Shown piece by piece: positions 8,521 through 19,679 of a stretch of DNA of 64,000 bases. A program made the position numbers and the translations under genes. Location: assembly GCA_003222895.1 (NCBI GenBank), contig QHXI01000048.1:1-64000 (forward strand). The letters are read 5' to 3'. Position 1 is the first letter of the stretch. The number at the start of each line of letters is the position of its first letter. The DNA is from Acidobacteriota bacterium (GTDB lineage: Bacteria > Acidobacteriota > Blastocatellia > Pyrinomonadales > Pyrinomonadaceae). Under the pieces are notes generated by a model that was given only the letters and a program-made list of their open reading frames with translations, did no database searches and was not told the origin of the DNA.

Positions 8521-10022
8521 CCTCCCGTCATCATCAATCCAATCTCTTCATTGCTTGCGACTGTCGGATCGACCTCGCCAACGACCCTGCCGTTGTGAAT
8601 TACCAGCAAACGATCCGACAGCGCGGTTACTTCTTCCAATTCGGCCGACACGAGCAGGACCGCGCAACCTTCATCACGCAGCGCGACAATCTTTCGGTGA
8701 ATGAATTCAATTGCGCCGATATCGACCCCGCGCGTTGGCTGCGACACGAGCAAAAGTTTTGGCGGCAACTCAAATTCGCGTCCGATGATCAGCTTCTGTT
8801 GATTGCCGCCTGACAAAGCGCGCGCGGGCAGCGCCGCATTCGGCGGGCGCACATCAAAGTCGCGGATCACTTGCTCAGTTCGTCTTTGGATGCCTTTTTG
8901 ATCGAGCAGAATCCCGTCAGCGGATACCGCGGGCTTACGATAATGAACACCGAGAATTGTGTTTTCAGCGAGACTAAAATCCAGCAGCAGCCCGCGACGA
9001 TGACGATCCTCGGGCACGTGTGCGATACCGAGTTCCTTTCGCTTTCGCGCATCAAGTTGCGTGATATCGCAACCCTCGAAACTTATTGATCCAGTCACAT
9101 ACGATCCGGGAATCAATCCCGCGAGCGTTTCGATCAATTCAGTCTGTCCGTTCCCCTCGACGCCGGCGATGCCGACGATTTCCCCGGCGCGCACTTCGAA
9201 CGAGATGCTGTCGACGCGTTTCGATCCATCGCGACCCAGAATCGAAAGATCGCGCAAAGCTAACACTGCGTCACCCGGTTTGGCCGCGGGCTTTTCAACT
9301 CGCAGCAGGACCTCGCGGCCAACCATCAAGCGCGCCAAATCCGCTGCGTTGGTTTCGCTCGTTTTCAAATCGCCGACGACCTTGCCGTCGCGCATCACGG
9401 TGACATTGTCGGAAATCGCCAGCACCTCAGAAAGTTTGTGCGTGATGATGACGATGGTTTTTCCCTGCTCGCGCATGCCGCGCAGAATCGCGAAAAACTC
9501 TTCGACTTCCTGTGGGGTGAGCACCGCCGTCGGCTCGTCGAGAATTAACAACTGCGCGCGACGATAAAGCGCTTTCAGCAATTCAACTCGTTGCTGTTGT
9601 CCAACTGAAAGAGTTTCGATCGTCGCCTTGGGATTAACGGAGAGTTTGAATTCGTCTGACAGCTTGCGAATTTCCTCGGCGGCTTTTCGTAGATCAAGTG
9701 AAGCCGCGCTGCCCGGCTCGGCGCCGAGCACGATATTCTCGGCCACCGTCATCGGCTCAACCAGCATGAAATGCTGATGCACCATGCCGATGCCGAACGC
9801 GATTGCGTCGTGCGGCGTGCGAATCTCCCGGACTTGGCCATTGATCAAAATCTCGCCGCTGTCCGCCGTATAGAATCCATAGGCGATGCGCATCGCGGTC
9901 GATTTGCCCGCACCGTTCTCGCCGACAATGGCGTGAATCGTTCCCGGCTCAACTTTGATCGATACGCGATCGTTCGCGAGGACCGCGCCGAATCGTTTGG
10001 TGATGTTGCGGAGTTCAATCAT
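8511..10022 (-). CDS. nupO: Nucleoside ABC transporter ATP-binding protein, NupO-type
   Basis: A 503-residue tandem ABC ATPase as used by BMP and sugar importers. The first domain has Walker [10 protein letters not shown] (about 35-43), signature [15 protein letters not shown] and Walker [12 protein letters not shown]. The second has the family's degenerate Walker [10 protein letters not shown] and signature [13 protein letters not shown]. It energises the two permeases downstream. Its ATG (10020-10022) lacks a ribosome site, and its TAG is inside the end repeat of the downstream element, so it is bracketed by inserted elements on both sides. Confidence 0.92.
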   Translation of the reverse strand: MIELRNITKRFGAVLANDRVSIKVEPGTIHAIVGENGAGKSTAMRIAYGFYTADSGEILINGQVREIRTPHDAIAFGIGMVHQHFMLVEPMTVAENIVLGAEPGSAASLDLRKAAEEIRKLSDEFKLSVNPKATIETLSVGQQQRVELLKALYRRAQLLILDEPTAVLTPQEVEEFFAILRGMREQGKTIVIITHKLSEVLAISDNVTVMRDGKVVGDLKTSETNAADLARLMVGREVLLRVEKPAAKPGDAVLALRDLSILGRDGSKRVDSISFEVRAGEIVGIAGVEGNGQTELIETLAGLIPGSYVTGSISFEGCDITQLDARKRKELGIAHVPEDRHRRGLLLDFSLAENTILGVHYRKPAVSADGILLDQKGIQRRTEQVIRDFDVRPPNAALPARALSGGNQQKLIIGREFELPPKLLLVSQPTRGVDIGAIEFIHRKIVALRDEGCAVLLVSAELEEVTALSDRLLVIHNGRVVGEVDPTVASNEEIGLMMTGGSA

Positions 10023-10030
10023 CGCAAGAA

Positions 10031-10466
10031 GAGAGGTCAGAGACTAGAGGTCAGAGGTTAGCGACCGCAGCAGCCCATTAATGATTCTACCAACCTCCAC
10101 CACGTCCTTATTGATCCTTTGATATTGACTGTTCGTTAAGTAATTCAAACGAAGCGCCAGTTCTAGATGAGTATCAAGTTCTAGTACGGAACCTCGCGCG
10201 TTCCCTAGAAACTGCCTGAACTCGGGCTTGGATCTTCTTCCCTGCCCTTCAGCGATGTTTGCCGGAATAGATGCCGCCGCGCGTCTTATCTGGCTCGTCA
10301 ATCCGTAAAGTTCATGCTTGGGAAATGCGGCAGTGGCTTCGTAAATCAAGACAGTCAAATCCATCGATTTGCGCCACGCAATTAAATCACGATGGCTCTT
10401 GATTGGAGCTTCAGCTACTGCCGGCATTCTGATCTCTAACCTCTAATCTCTTAACTCTAACCTCTC
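10031..10466. mobile_element. Small inverted-repeat element carrying an intact four-helix-bundle gene
   Basis: The ends (10031-10060 and 10437-10466) are inverted repeats of 30 bases with 24 matches, each made of degenerate heptamers of the type CTCTAAC. The element fills the bmpA-nupO junction: the right end stops two bases before the bmpA stop codon (10469) and the left end begins nine bases before nupO. The single gene inside reads with the operon, and its last codons come from the left repeat. There is no transposase. Confidence 0.55.
10044..10427 (-). CDS. Four-helix-bundle protein (23S rRNA IVS-protein family)
   Basis: A 127-residue all-helical protein of the TIGR02436 family. Diagnostic segments are present: HRDLIAWRKSMDLTVLIYE, LYGLTSQIRRAAASIPANIAEG and the closing FLGNARGSVLELDTHLELA. 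Relatives are found inside 23S rRNA intervening sequences and, as the related Avd protein, in diversity-generating retroelements; their function is poorly known. The final residues SLTSDL are encoded by the flanking repeat. ATG at 10425-10427 has only a weak GAGA leader. It sits inside a nucleoside importer operon with no evident functional link. Confidence 0.85.
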   Translation of the reverse strand: MPAVAEAPIKSHRDLIAWRKSMDLTVLIYEATAAFPKHELYGLTSQIRRAAASIPANIAEGQGRRSKPEFRQFLGNARGSVLELDTHLELALRLNYLTNSQYQRINKDVVEVGRIINGLLRSLTSDL

Positions 10467-10468
10467 AA

Positions 10469-11566
10469 TTACTGCGTCATTCGGTCAACGACCTTAATCT
10501 GTCCGGCGACGATTTTTTTCTTTGCGCCTTCAGCCGCTTGAAGGGCTTGCGGTGTGACAAGACTCTGGTTATTGCTGTCCATAACATAACCAACCCCGTC
10601 GCTGTCCAGGCCGAACACGTGAAAGCCCCCCTTGAACTGATGATTCACGACATCCTTGACGATGTCATAAACCGCGTTGTCGACGCGCTTGACCATGCTC
10701 GTCAAAACGAAGCCGGGCTTGACCATGTTTTGATTTGAATCGACGCCGATCACGAAATGCGTCGCGCGGCCGCTCGAATCTTTGCCGGCCTGTTCGACTG
10801 CGTCGAAAGCGCCAAGTCCGGAATTTCCCGCGGCGGTGAAGATCACATCAGCGCCTTTGCTGATTTGCGCCAGCGCGATCTCTTTCCCTTTGCCCGGATT
10901 GTTCCAGGCAGCATCGGTGACGCCGACATAGTTTTGAATCACCTGGATGTTTGGGTTCGCAGCTTTTGCGCCTTGCTCGAATCCACCTTCGAAACGGTGA
11001 ATCAAGCCAATGTCCATGCCGCCGATGAAACCGATCGTATTCGTCTTGGAAGTCATTCCGGCGATCAATCCAACGAGATACGAGCCTTCATGCTCTTTGA
11101 AAACCAGCGAAGCAACGTTTGATTTTGGAGTCTTGCCATCGTCTTCGAAGATCACTCCGTCGATGATTGCGAAGTGAATGTTCGGATAATCTTTGGCGAC
11201 CGCTTGCATGATTGGCCCTTGCGCAAAGCCGACGCCGATGACGAGGTCGTAGCCGCGCTCAGCGAACGCTCGCATCGCCGGCTCGATCGAAACCGGATTG
11301 CCCGGCTCGACGTCGCGAACGATCACGTTCAATGGGGGCTTGCCGCAGCTTGTCTTGCCGTCGGGCAGCGTTCCCGTCTCAGCGCATTTCACTCCGTTCC
11401 AAGCCGCAGCATTGAACGAACGATCGTCTTTTCCGCCGATGTCAAAGACGATGCCGACGCGAATCTTGCTTGGATCATCAGCACCGTAAGTCGTGCGGTT
11501 ACAGGCCTGGCCGGCAAAAACCAGGGCCGACAGTAAAATCACCGCGATGAAAACTTTCAACTTCAT
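10469..11566 (-). CDS. BMP-family nucleoside-binding lipoprotein
   Basis: A 365-residue basic membrane protein family member, the substrate-binding subunit of the nucleoside importer (NupN/BmpA/PnrA relatives). The N-terminus has a hydrophobic signal ending VFAGQAC, a likely lipobox with Cys22. The body shows family blocks such as IRVGIVFDIGGKDDRSFN, DLVIGVGFAQGP, GFIGGMD and GADVIFTAAGNSG. The ATG overlaps the stop of the phosphorylase upstream (TAATG), with an AAGGAAG ribosome site inside that gene, so the two are translationally coupled. Confidence 0.93.
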   Translation of the reverse strand: MKLKVFIAVILLSALVFAGQACNRTTYGADDPSKIRVGIVFDIGGKDDRSFNAAAWNGVKCAETGTLPDGKTSCGKPPLNVIVRDVEPGNPVSIEPAMRAFAERGYDLVIGVGFAQGPIMQAVAKDYPNIHFAIIDGVIFEDDGKTPKSNVASLVFKEHEGSYLVGLIAGMTSKTNTIGFIGGMDIGLIHRFEGGFEQGAKAANPNIQVIQNYVGVTDAAWNNPGKGKEIALAQISKGADVIFTAAGNSGLGAFDAVEQAGKDSSGRATHFVIGVDSNQNMVKPGFVLTSMVKRVDNAVYDIVKDVVNHQFKGGFHVFGLDSDGVGYVMDSNNQSLVTPQALQAAEGAKKKIVAGQIKVVDRMTQ

Positions 11567-12882
11567 TACTCGACAACTTCCTTAATTAAATCGAGTGATT
11601 CCGGGGGTTCTTCACCCAGATGATAAGCCGCCTGGATGCGTTCCGCGGCTCGAGTTCCCTGCTCGTGGTCTGAACAAAATACCCGTCCGATCGAATCACC
11701 TGCACGAACTTGGTCACCAATTTTCACCTCGCCGATAAATCCGACCCGCGGATCGATTTTGTCTTCGACGCGAACGCGTCCACCGCCCGCTTCGGCAAGC
11801 GCGTGACCGATTTCTTGCGTGTCGACTTTGACGACAAAACCAGAGCGCGGGGATTCTACCTTAAACGAATTCTCTGTCAACGGCAGAATTTTTCGCGGCT
11901 CGTCGCAGACGCGCGGGTCGCCGCCCTGCGCCTCGACGTTCTGACGAAACGTTTCCAGCGCCGCGCCGGATTCGTGAACGTGTTTGATGCGATCGCGGGC
12001 CGCGTCGATAGATGATTCGAGTTTCGCCAGAACCAACATTCGCGCCGCCAGCTCGATCGAGAGATCGAGGACCGGTTTGGCGCCGTCACTAACTTCGCCG
12101 CGCAAGAGCTCGATGCATTCAAGAACTTCAATCGAGTTACCGACGGCTTGGCCCAGCGGCTGATTCATATCTGTGATCAGGGCCTGCGAGTTTACGCCCA
12201 ACGACTTGCCCGTCTTGACCAGGGCGCGCGCTAATTCCCTCGCCCGATCGTGCTCGCGCATGAATGCACCCGATCCGGTCTTGACGTCGATGACCATTGC
12301 GTCAAGCCCAGCCGCACATTTCTTTGAGATGATCGAGGCGACGATCAAGGGAATCGCTTCGATGGTCGAGGTTGCGTCGCGCAACGCGTAAAGCTTTCGA
12401 TCCGCCGGAGCAATCTCAGCCGTCTGCCCGTTCATCGCGAAGCCGCATCGATCGAGGACGACGCGAAATTCGTCCAAAGAAAGATTCACCCGGTATCCAG
12501 GAATCGATTCGAGTTTGTCGAGTGTGCCGCCTGTGTGGCCCAACCCGCGCCCGGAAATCATCGGCTCGCATGCGCCTGCGGCAGCGGCAAACGGCGCAAT
12601 CAGCAGAGATGTCTTGTCGCCCACGCCACCGGTTGAATGCTTATCGACTGTTGGTTTGGGAATATCTGAGAAGTCGAGAATCTTACCTGAACGCAGCATG
12701 GCATCGGTCAACGCTGACTGCTCGGCGTCGGTCATGCCGTTGAGAAAAATCGCCATCAGCAAAGCCGCGCTCTGATAATCCGCGACTTCGCCGCTGGTCA
12801 CGCCGCGAACAAAAAACTCGATCTCTACTTGAGAGAGTTCTGCGCCGTCGCGCTTTTTGCGAATGATGTCCTGCGGTCTCAT
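11566..12882 (-). CDS. pdp: Pyrimidine-nucleoside (thymidine) phosphorylase
   Basis: About 438 residues of the thymidine/pyrimidine-nucleoside phosphorylase family, splitting thymidine, uridine or deoxyuridine with phosphate. The phosphate-binding motif KHSTGGVGDKTSLL is intact, followed by SGRGLGHTGGTLDKLESIPG. The ATG at 12880-12882 gives the normal MRPQDII start; the frame extends upstream to a TTG at 12921, which is less likely. It is the first gene of the salvage run and is coupled to the binding protein downstream. Confidence 0.93.
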   Translation of the reverse strand: MRPQDIIRKKRDGAELSQVEIEFFVRGVTSGEVADYQSAALLMAIFLNGMTDAEQSALTDAMLRSGKILDFSDIPKPTVDKHSTGGVGDKTSLLIAPFAAAAGACEPMISGRGLGHTGGTLDKLESIPGYRVNLSLDEFRVVLDRCGFAMNGQTAEIAPADRKLYALRDATSTIEAIPLIVASIISKKCAAGLDAMVIDVKTGSGAFMREHDRARELARALVKTGKSLGVNSQALITDMNQPLGQAVGNSIEVLECIELLRGEVSDGAKPVLDLSIELAARMLVLAKLESSIDAARDRIKHVHESGAALETFRQNVEAQGGDPRVCDEPRKILPLTENSFKVESPRSGFVVKVDTQEIGHALAEAGGGRVRVEDKIDPRVGFIGEVKIGDQVRAGDSIGRVFCSDHEQGTRAAERIQAAYHLGEEPPESLDLIKEVVE

Positions 12883-12945
12883 TAAGTAGTGCGAGATGTC
12901 ATCCTGCGGGTTCGTTGTCAATCAGTCTCAAGTTAGCAACTTGGG

Positions 12946-13428
12946 CTACGTCTTGTTCGCAGCGAGCAGAACGATTGCTTGCGCACTAACGGCTTCGCTT
13001 CGGCCAACCGCATCTAGTCCTTCTCCGGTTTTGGCTTTGACGCTAACACAAGCCACATCGACATCGAGGGTTCGAGCCAGATTATCGCGCATCGCGTCAA
13101 TATGGTCGCGTAGCTTAGGCCGCTCGAGCATGATAGTCGCGTCCACGTTACCGACTTGAAAGCCACGCTCGTGCGCGAGCCAAACGACCCGTGCAAGCAA
13201 TTGCAAGCTGTCAGCATCTTTCCACTGCTCGTCAGAGTCGGGAAAGTGCGCGCCCAGATCCGCTTCGCACAATGCGCCCAGCAGGGCATCAGCAAGGGCA
13301 TGCGTCAGCGCGTCGCCATCCGAATGGCCTTCCGCGCCGTGATCGGACTCTATCAACACGCCGCCGAGAATCAGTGGCCGATCTGCCACTAGTCGATGCG
13401 TGTCGCTACCGATGCCAATTCGAAACAT
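12946..13428 (-). CDS. ispF: 2-C-methyl-D-erythritol 2,4-cyclodiphosphate synthase
   Basis: A 160-residue trimeric MEP-pathway enzyme producing MEcPP from CDP-ME 2-phosphate. The metal site DTHRL (D9, H11) is at the N-terminus, with the LGGVLIESDHGAEGHSDGD block following. It lies just downstream of ispD, as in many bacteria, separated by a REP-like palindrome cluster of about 85 bases. Confidence 0.95.
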   Translation of the reverse strand: MFRIGIGSDTHRLVADRPLILGGVLIESDHGAEGHSDGDALTHALADALLGALCEADLGAHFPDSDEQWKDADSLQLLARVVWLAHERGFQVGNVDATIMLERPKLRDHIDAMRDNLARTLDVDVACVSVKAKTGEGLDAVGRSEAVSAQAIVLLAANKT

Positions 13429-13435
13429 AAACGGA

Positions 13436-13512
13436 GCGCCGACGTCCTTGTCGGCGGGTCGCGGGCATCCTGCCCGCGTCTTCAGGAAATTGCGCCGGCA
13501 CAGATGCCGGCG
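13436..13512. repeat. REP-like double palindrome between ispD and ispF
   Basis: Holds several short hairpins, among them GCGGGCATCCTGCCCGC and GCCGGCACAGATGCCGGC, bounded by GGAGCGCCG and CGGCGCTCC. Related palindromes occur inside the Lhr gene near 35250. It may stabilise mRNA or attenuate transcription between the two genes. Confidence 0.6.
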
Positions 13513-13517
13513 CTCCC

Positions 13518-14195
13518 TTACTTAAGGAGCGCTGCTGCAAACGCCAGATCTTCCTGATTCGTGATCTTAATATTTCGCGCGCTGCCTGCTAGCGCGACGA
13601 TTTCAACGCCAAGCCGCTCAACCAGGAAGCTGTCATCTGTTACTTCATTTCCTGACGATTCGATTTCCGACAGGCGCTCGTACGCGCGCTTCAGAACTGC
13701 GAAACGAAAGCATTGCGGCGTCAAAGCGCGTCGTAGATTCAGGCGCGGCACGGTTCGCAGCACCCGATCCTGCTCGATCTGTTTTAGTGTGTCGCCGACC
13801 GGTGCCACAAGAATCGCTGCACCCTTATCGTTGGCGACGCGCACAACTTGATCGATCTCATCGGGAGTAACCAGGGGCCGCACGCCATCGTGCACCGCGA
13901 CAATGTCTGCTTCATCAATCGTCTCTAATCCGTTTCGCACAGATTGCGATCGAGTTTCGCCGCCGGCGACGACGCGCGAAACCTTTTTCAAATCGAATTT
14001 CTGAATCAGAGACTGAAATCCCGCCGTTTGAGCGGCGGGCAAGACAACAACGACGTTTTGAATTTCGCCGGCGCGCTCAAACTGTCTTAACGTTTGGACA
14101 ATGACAGGAGCGCCGTTCAGTTCCAGAAACTGTTTGGGCCGGTTGCCGCCAAACCGAGTGCCTCTGCCACCGGCCACAACGATTGCGACGTTCAT
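13518..14195 (-). CDS. ispD: 2-C-methyl-D-erythritol 4-phosphate cytidylyltransferase
   Basis: A 225-residue nucleotidyltransferase making CDP-ME from MEP and CTP in isoprenoid synthesis. The CTP-binding GGRGTRFGGNRPKQFLEL loop is at residues 9-26 and VAVHDGVRPLV follows in the middle. ATG at 14193-14195 starts one base after the stop of the PIN-TRAM gene, so the two are very likely co-transcribed, an arrangement also seen in Firmicutes. Confidence 0.95.
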   Translation of the reverse strand: MNVAIVVAGGRGTRFGGNRPKQFLELNGAPVIVQTLRQFERAGEIQNVVVVLPAAQTAGFQSLIQKFDLKKVSRVVAGGETRSQSVRNGLETIDEADIVAVHDGVRPLVTPDEIDQVVRVANDKGAAILVAPVGDTLKQIEQDRVLRTVPRLNLRRALTPQCFRFAVLKRAYERLSEIESSGNEVTDDSFLVERLGVEIVALAGSARNIKITNQEDLAFAAALLK

Positions 14196-14196
14196 C

Positions 14197-15306
<1,110 letters not shown>

Positions 15307-15406
15307 CCATCGGGGGCGTCACCGATTTAATCGGACAGTTTTGGGCTTTTCCGAATCTGGCCTATGATGCTGTCCAACGGCATTGTCCGGTGAAAACGGA
15401 GGATTG

Positions 15407-15832
15407 ATGAGCGACCGCAAATATCGTCAGCGAGGCTACATGGATAGCGGTGGGGAACGGGAGCAGCGTCCGAAGTCGCAAGCGAAGCCGCAATCGAAGC
15501 CAATCGATCGCGAAGGCCCACGTTCGCCGCGCATGATGGCTTTCGAACAAAAGGTTAAGTGCTCAGCCTGCGGAGCCGTCGTTGAGACGAGCATTGGCCC
15601 GGAAAGTTCCTGCCCCAAATGTAACGCCGATCTGCACACGTGCCGGCAATGCACTTATTTCGATCCGGGTTCGCGCTTCGAGTGCCGCAAACCAATCACG
15701 GCGCGCATCCTTAATAAGGGCGGACGAAACACGTGCGAACTGTTCGCGGCACGAACCGTCGTCGAACGTGAAACATCTTCAGGCAAACCGACTGACGCCA
15801 AACAGGCCTTCGCGAATCTATTTAAGAAGTGA
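15407..15832 (+). CDS. Small zinc-ribbon protein of unknown function
   Basis: About 141 residues. The first 50 are basic and disordered; then CSACGAVV, CPKCNADLHTCRQC and later single cysteines form a double zinc-ribbon-like region. The tail ends DAKQAFANLFKK. The ATG at 15407 is preferred over an upstream in-frame start because GGAGG precedes it. It starts a short plus-strand run ahead of a toxin-antitoxin pair. I do not recognise a function; nucleic-acid or protein binding is only a guess. Confidence 0.7.
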   Translation: MSDRKYRQRGYMDSGGEREQRPKSQAKPQSKPIDREGPRSPRMMAFEQKVKCSACGAVVETSIGPESSCPKCNADLHTCRQCTYFDPGSRFECRKPITARILNKGGRNTCELFAARTVVERETSSGKPTDAKQAFANLFKK

Positions 15833-15863
15833 GCAACTTTCATCTCGCTATGCGTTTGATATA

Positions 15864-16094
15864 ATGCCCACCATGCAAAGCGACTTAACCGAGCAGGCGA
15901 AGAAACTCAGCATTCCTGACCGAATCCTCCTGGTCGAAGAAATCTGGGACACCATCGCCGAAGAGAACGAAGCCTTTGAGTTAACCGAAGCTCAGAAACA
16001 AGAACTCGATCGGCGGTTGGAGTCGGCGCGAACCAATCCCACACAAGGTCGAACCTGGGAAGAGATCAAAGCTGAATTCATAAACTCTCGCTGA
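15864..16094 (+). CDS. Addiction-module component (antitoxin)
   Basis: About 76 residues of the 'putative addiction module component' family (TIGR02574/PF09720): LSIPDRILLVEEIWDTIA followed by LTEAQKQELDRRLE and a C-terminal tail with TWEEIK. Such proteins pair with RelE/ParE-type toxins, and one begins six bases downstream. Start could be ATG 15864 or ATG 15873; neither has a strong ribosome site. Confidence 0.88.
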   Translation: MPTMQSDLTEQAKKLSIPDRILLVEEIWDTIAEENEAFELTEAQKQELDRRLESARTNPTQGRTWEEIKAEFINSR

Positions 16095-16100
16095 CCTGCC

Positions 16101-16394
16101 ATGAACATTCGGTTCACCCTCGAAGCCGATGCCGAACTTGCTGAAGCCCGCCAATGGTACGCACACCAGCGAGCAGATTTGGACATCGAGTTTATGGAAA
16201 GGATCGACGACGCATTGTCGCGCATCGTTAGAAATCCACATCTCTATCCTATTGTTTACAGAACTTTGAGACGCGCAGTTGTTCGGCGTTTCCCTTTCGC
16301 CGTCTTTTATGAAACCACAGCCGATGAGATTCAGATCATCGCAGTCTTCCATTCGCGGCGCGATCCTAAAAAATGGAAGTCACGCGTGGAATAA
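16101..16394 (+). CDS. RelE/ParE-superfamily toxin
   Basis: A 97-residue toxin: ARQWYAHQRADLDIEFMERI, then NPHLYPIVYRTLRRAVVRRF and the closing strand IQIIAVFHSRRDPKKW. This is the ParE/RelE fold that acts on gyrase or ribosome-bound mRNA; which target applies cannot be told. Directly follows its antitoxin gene, and the pair is bounded by the convergent VPS10-type gene. Confidence 0.88.
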   Translation: MNIRFTLEADAELAEARQWYAHQRADLDIEFMERIDDALSRIVRNPHLYPIVYRTLRRAVVRRFPFAVFYETTADEIQIIAVFHSRRDPKKWKSRVE

Positions 16395-16403
16395 CAATCA
16401 GCT

Positions 16404-19400
16404 TCAAGGACTCGGCGGCTTTACCACGATCGCCGGAATGTTCTGATCCTTCACCAGCTGATTGAATGCCGGTACGTCGGTCTTCATGATTGTTGCGAGC
16501 TTAGAATACTGCGCGTTGATTTGCCCAGTTAACTCGTCGTACACCGCTAACGATTGTTCGTTCGGCGGCGTTTCCGATCGTGAAACAACACCCAGCAACG
16601 CAGCCAATTTGTTGTTAAGGCGGATCGGAAAGTTCAAAGGATCCTGGCTGCTCTGATTCTTCGTCTGGTACAAAGCCTCTTCGACTTCAGTCAGCTTCTT
16701 ATTTAGAGCATTGCCGGCGTCAGCGATCGGTTTCGATTGCGGGCCGACTCGCTTAACGAGATCGTCAATCTGCTTCTTCACATCGCGAATCTGAATGATC
16801 GCGTTATGCGTTTCAGTCAGCTTGTCGCGAATCTTCAAAGACAGGTCGAGCTGCTTTGCGTAATCCGCGGCCGTCGTGGTCAGGCGCGGATCGGGTTTGA
16901 CCTCGAAGTCTTCCGTCAGCGTCTGGCCGTCAACCGTCAGCTTGACTTGATAGTTGCCCGGAACAACGCGCGGTCCGTTCGTCTGGCCTGCCCAAAGGAT
17001 CATTCCTGGAAATCGCGTCGCGTCCGCGTAGCGCATGTCCCAAACGAATCGATTCAAACCAACATCAGTCGTCGCGCGCGCTGGCGCACCAGCGAAGAAA
17101 CTTTCTTCTTCAGTTGCCGGTGGTTGCTGTTCCGAGGGCACGGTTAACTGTGCCGCGCCTGGCTGAGGACTCGGCTGAGGTCGCGGTGCGCGCGCAGTGA
17201 ACTTGCGAATCGACTTGCCGCTGGAATCGAGAAATTCTAAGACGACGTCGGTCGTTGGTTTTGCTTTTAGCGAGTAATAAACCACGACGCCGTTGGCGGG
17301 ATTTTTTCCAACCGTCGCAGTTGGCGGCAGATTGAATCCGCCCCCGCCGGCCATGCGGTAAGCTTCCTTGGGTTTGAAAAGATGAGTGTCGCCGATAGCT
17401 TTGAATCCGCCTGCGTCCATCATCTGATGCAGGGCGGGCAGATCATCGAAGATCCAGAACGCGCGCCCCTGCGTCGCTGCCACCAACTCCTTCTCGCGTT
17501 TATGAATCGCGAGATCGGTAATCGGAGTTACGGGCAGATTGAATTGCATCGACTGCCAATTCGCACCATCATCGAACGAAATGTAAATGCCGGTTTCAGT
17601 TCCCGCATAGAGCAATCCGCGCTTATTCGGGTCTTCGCGAACGACACGTGTGAAGGCGCCATCGGGAATTCCATTCGTGATCTTCTTCCACGTTTTGCCG
17701 TAATCAGTTGTCTTATAGAGATATGGTTTGTAGTCGTCGTACTTGTACATCGTCGCCGCGACATACGCCGTGCCGGGATCAAACGGAGAAGCCTCGAGCG
17801 AATTGATCTGAATCCACTCGGGCATCATGTCTTTCGGCGGCGTCACATTCGTCCAGTTCTTGCCGCTATCGCGCGTGATATAAACCAAGCCGTCGTCTGA
17901 ACCGGTCCAGATCGTTCCGGCCTGCACCGCCGATTCCATCACCGTGAAGATCGTGTCGTAGTACTCGATACTGGTATTGTCTTTGGTGATTGGGCCACCC
18001 GATGCGCCCTGCTTCGATTTGTCGTTGCGCGTGAGATCGGGACTGATGATTTCCCAGCTCTGTCCTTCGTTCGTTGATTTGAAAAGAACCTGCGCCGCCG
18101 AGTACAGCGTCTCTCTGTCATTCGGCGAGAAGACGAGCGGGAAATTCCATTGGAAGCGATATTTGATGTCCGCCGCTCCCCAGCCCATCGGATTGTTTGG
18201 ATAAGGATTGATGTCGCGCAACTGGCCCGTTCGATGATCGTAACGCGTGATCAAGCCGTCGTACGATCCAGCGAAAACAATTTCCGAATCTTTTGGCAAA
18301 GGAGCGATCCAGCCCGATTCACCACCGCCCACATCGTACCAATCGCTGAATCCGATTGCGCCTTCATTCGTACGGCTGGCGATTCGCACCGTCGAGTTGT
18401 CCTGCTGCGCGCCGTAGACGTGATAAGGAAAATCGTTGTCGAGCGCGACGCGATAGAACTGCGCCGTCGGCTGATCTTGTTCGCTCCAACTCTTGCCGCC
18501 ATTGAATGAAATATTTGCGCCGCCGTCGTTACTTTCGATCATGCGATTCGGATCCTCCGGCGCGATCCAAAGATCGTGATTGTCTCCGTGCGGCACGCCG
18601 ATGCCGCTGAAGGTCCGCCCACCGTCATTCGATCGATAGAAGCCGGTATTCAAAACATAAACCGTGTCTGCGTTTTTCGGATCTGCGTAGATACGCGAGT
18701 AATACCACGCGCGCTGTCGCAAGTTTCGTTGTTCGTTAGTCTTCGTCCAGGTCTTGCCGCCGTTGTCTGAGCGAAACACGCCGCCATCTTCCGCTTCTAC
18801 GATCGCCCAAAGACGGTCCGGGTTCGCCGGGGAGACAGTGACGCCGACAATCCCGAGAGTACCCTTCGGCAAACCGGGATTCCGCGTGATCTCAGTCCAC
18901 GTGTCGCCACCATCAGTCGATTTGAAAATACCGCTGCCCGGACCACCGCTCTCGAGCGTCCACGGCTTGCGATAGACTTCCCAAAATCCTGCATAGATTA
19001 CATTCGGATTCGTAGGATCGATGATCAGATCGCATGCGCCCGCTTTGTCGCTGCGAAACAAAACCTTCTGCCAGGTCTTGCCGCCGTCTTTCGATCTAAA
19101 GACACCGCGGTCTGCGTTCGGCGCCCAGACGTGCCCCTGCGCCGCGACGAAAACGATGTCCGCATTTTTCGGATTGACACGAATGCGCGAAATCTGCCGC
19201 GTGTCTTCGAGCCCGATGTGCTTCCAGGTTTTGCCGCCGTCAGTCGATTTGTAAACGCCATCGCCATGCGAGACGTTCCCGCGTATCGGCGACTCGCCCA
19301 TGCCGACATAAATCGTGTTCGGATCGGAATCCGATAGACCGATCGCGCCGACCGAAGCCGTGCCGAAAACTGATCCATCTGTAATCGGTTCCCAATTGAT

Positions 19401-19679
19401 TCCGCCGTCGCTCGTCTTCCAGACGCCGCCGCCCACGCCGCCGAAATAAAAAACCATCGGTTGCGAAGCGACGCCGGCGACTGCTGTCGATCGTCCGCCG
19501 CGGAACGGACCAATCTGTCGCCACTGAAGAACTTTCAGCGCATCGGTTTGGTTGGAAGATGAGGCGGTCGTTTGCCGGCGCTGGCCATTGATCGAGATCG
19601 TCGAAATGAAAACCAGCAGAAAGAGAACAGGCGACAAGAATGAGCGGAGACTTTTCAACATTCTTTTGGGGCTCCTCAA
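16404..19679 (-). CDS. Large secreted VPS10/BNR-repeat beta-propeller protein
   Basis: A 1091-residue exported protein; signal peptide at about 1-33. Residues 45-750 contain many Asp-box (BNR) repeats such as [32 protein letters not shown] and [11 protein letters not shown], forming sortilin-like propellers. The last 330 residues form a distinct region with [19 protein letters not shown] and a coiled stretch, found in the 'glycosyl hydrolase' annotated proteins of Acidobacteriota and Bacteroidota. There is no evidence of glycosidase catalytic residues; ligand or peptide binding at the cell surface, or an exported peptidase-like role, is equally likely. Confidence 0.82.
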   Translation of the reverse strand: MRSPKRMLKSLRSFLSPVLFLLVFISTISINGQRRQTTASSSNQTDALKVLQWRQIGPFRGGRSTAVAGVASQPMVFYFGGVGGGVWKTSDGGINWEPITDGSVFGTASVGAIGLSDSDPNTIYVGMGESPIRGNVSHGDGVYKSTDGGKTWKHIGLEDTRQISRIRVNPKNADIVFVAAQGHVWAPNADRGVFRSKDGGKTWQKVLFRSDKAGACDLIIDPTNPNVIYAGFWEVYRKPWTLESGGPGSGIFKSTDGGDTWTEITRNPGLPKGTLGIVGVTVSPANPDRLWAIVEAEDGGVFRSDNGGKTWTKTNEQRNLRQRAWYYSRIYADPKNADTVYVLNTGFYRSNDGGRTFSGIGVPHGDNHDLWIAPEDPNRMIESNDGGANISFNGGKSWSEQDQPTAQFYRVALDNDFPYHVYGAQQDNSTVRIASRTNEGAIGFSDWYDVGGGESGWIAPLPKDSEIVFAGSYDGLITRYDHRTGQLRDINPYPNNPMGWGAADIKYRFQWNFPLVFSPNDRETLYSAAQVLFKSTNEGQSWEIISPDLTRNDKSKQGASGGPITKDNTSIEYYDTIFTVMESAVQAGTIWTGSDDGLVYITRDSGKNWTNVTPPKDMMPEWIQINSLEASPFDPGTAYVAATMYKYDDYKPYLYKTTDYGKTWKKITNGIPDGAFTRVVREDPNKRGLLYAGTETGIYISFDDGANWQSMQFNLPVTPITDLAIHKREKELVAATQGRAFWIFDDLPALHQMMDAGGFKAIGDTHLFKPKEAYRMAGGGGFNLPPTATVGKNPANGVVVYYSLKAKPTTDVVLEFLDSSGKSIRKFTARAPRPQPSPQPGAAQLTVPSEQQPPATEEESFFAGAPARATTDVGLNRFVWDMRYADATRFPGMILWAGQTNGPRVVPGNYQVKLTVDGQTLTEDFEVKPDPRLTTTAADYAKQLDLSLKIRDKLTETHNAIIQIRDVKKQIDDLVKRVGPQSKPIADAGNALNKKLTEVEEALYQTKNQSSQDPLNFPIRLNNKLAALLGVVSRSETPPNEQSLAVYDELTGQINAQYSKLATIMKTDVPAFNQLVKDQNIPAIVVKPPSP

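Noticed and set aside
15407-15832. Zinc-ribbon protein as part of the toxin-antitoxin module
   Set aside because: It has its own ribosome site and no family link to addiction modules; closeness alone is not evidence.
16404-19679. Calling the large BNR protein a sialidase or glycosyl hydrolase
   Set aside because: Asp-box repeats alone do not give catalysis and no sialidase active-site arginine pattern was seen.
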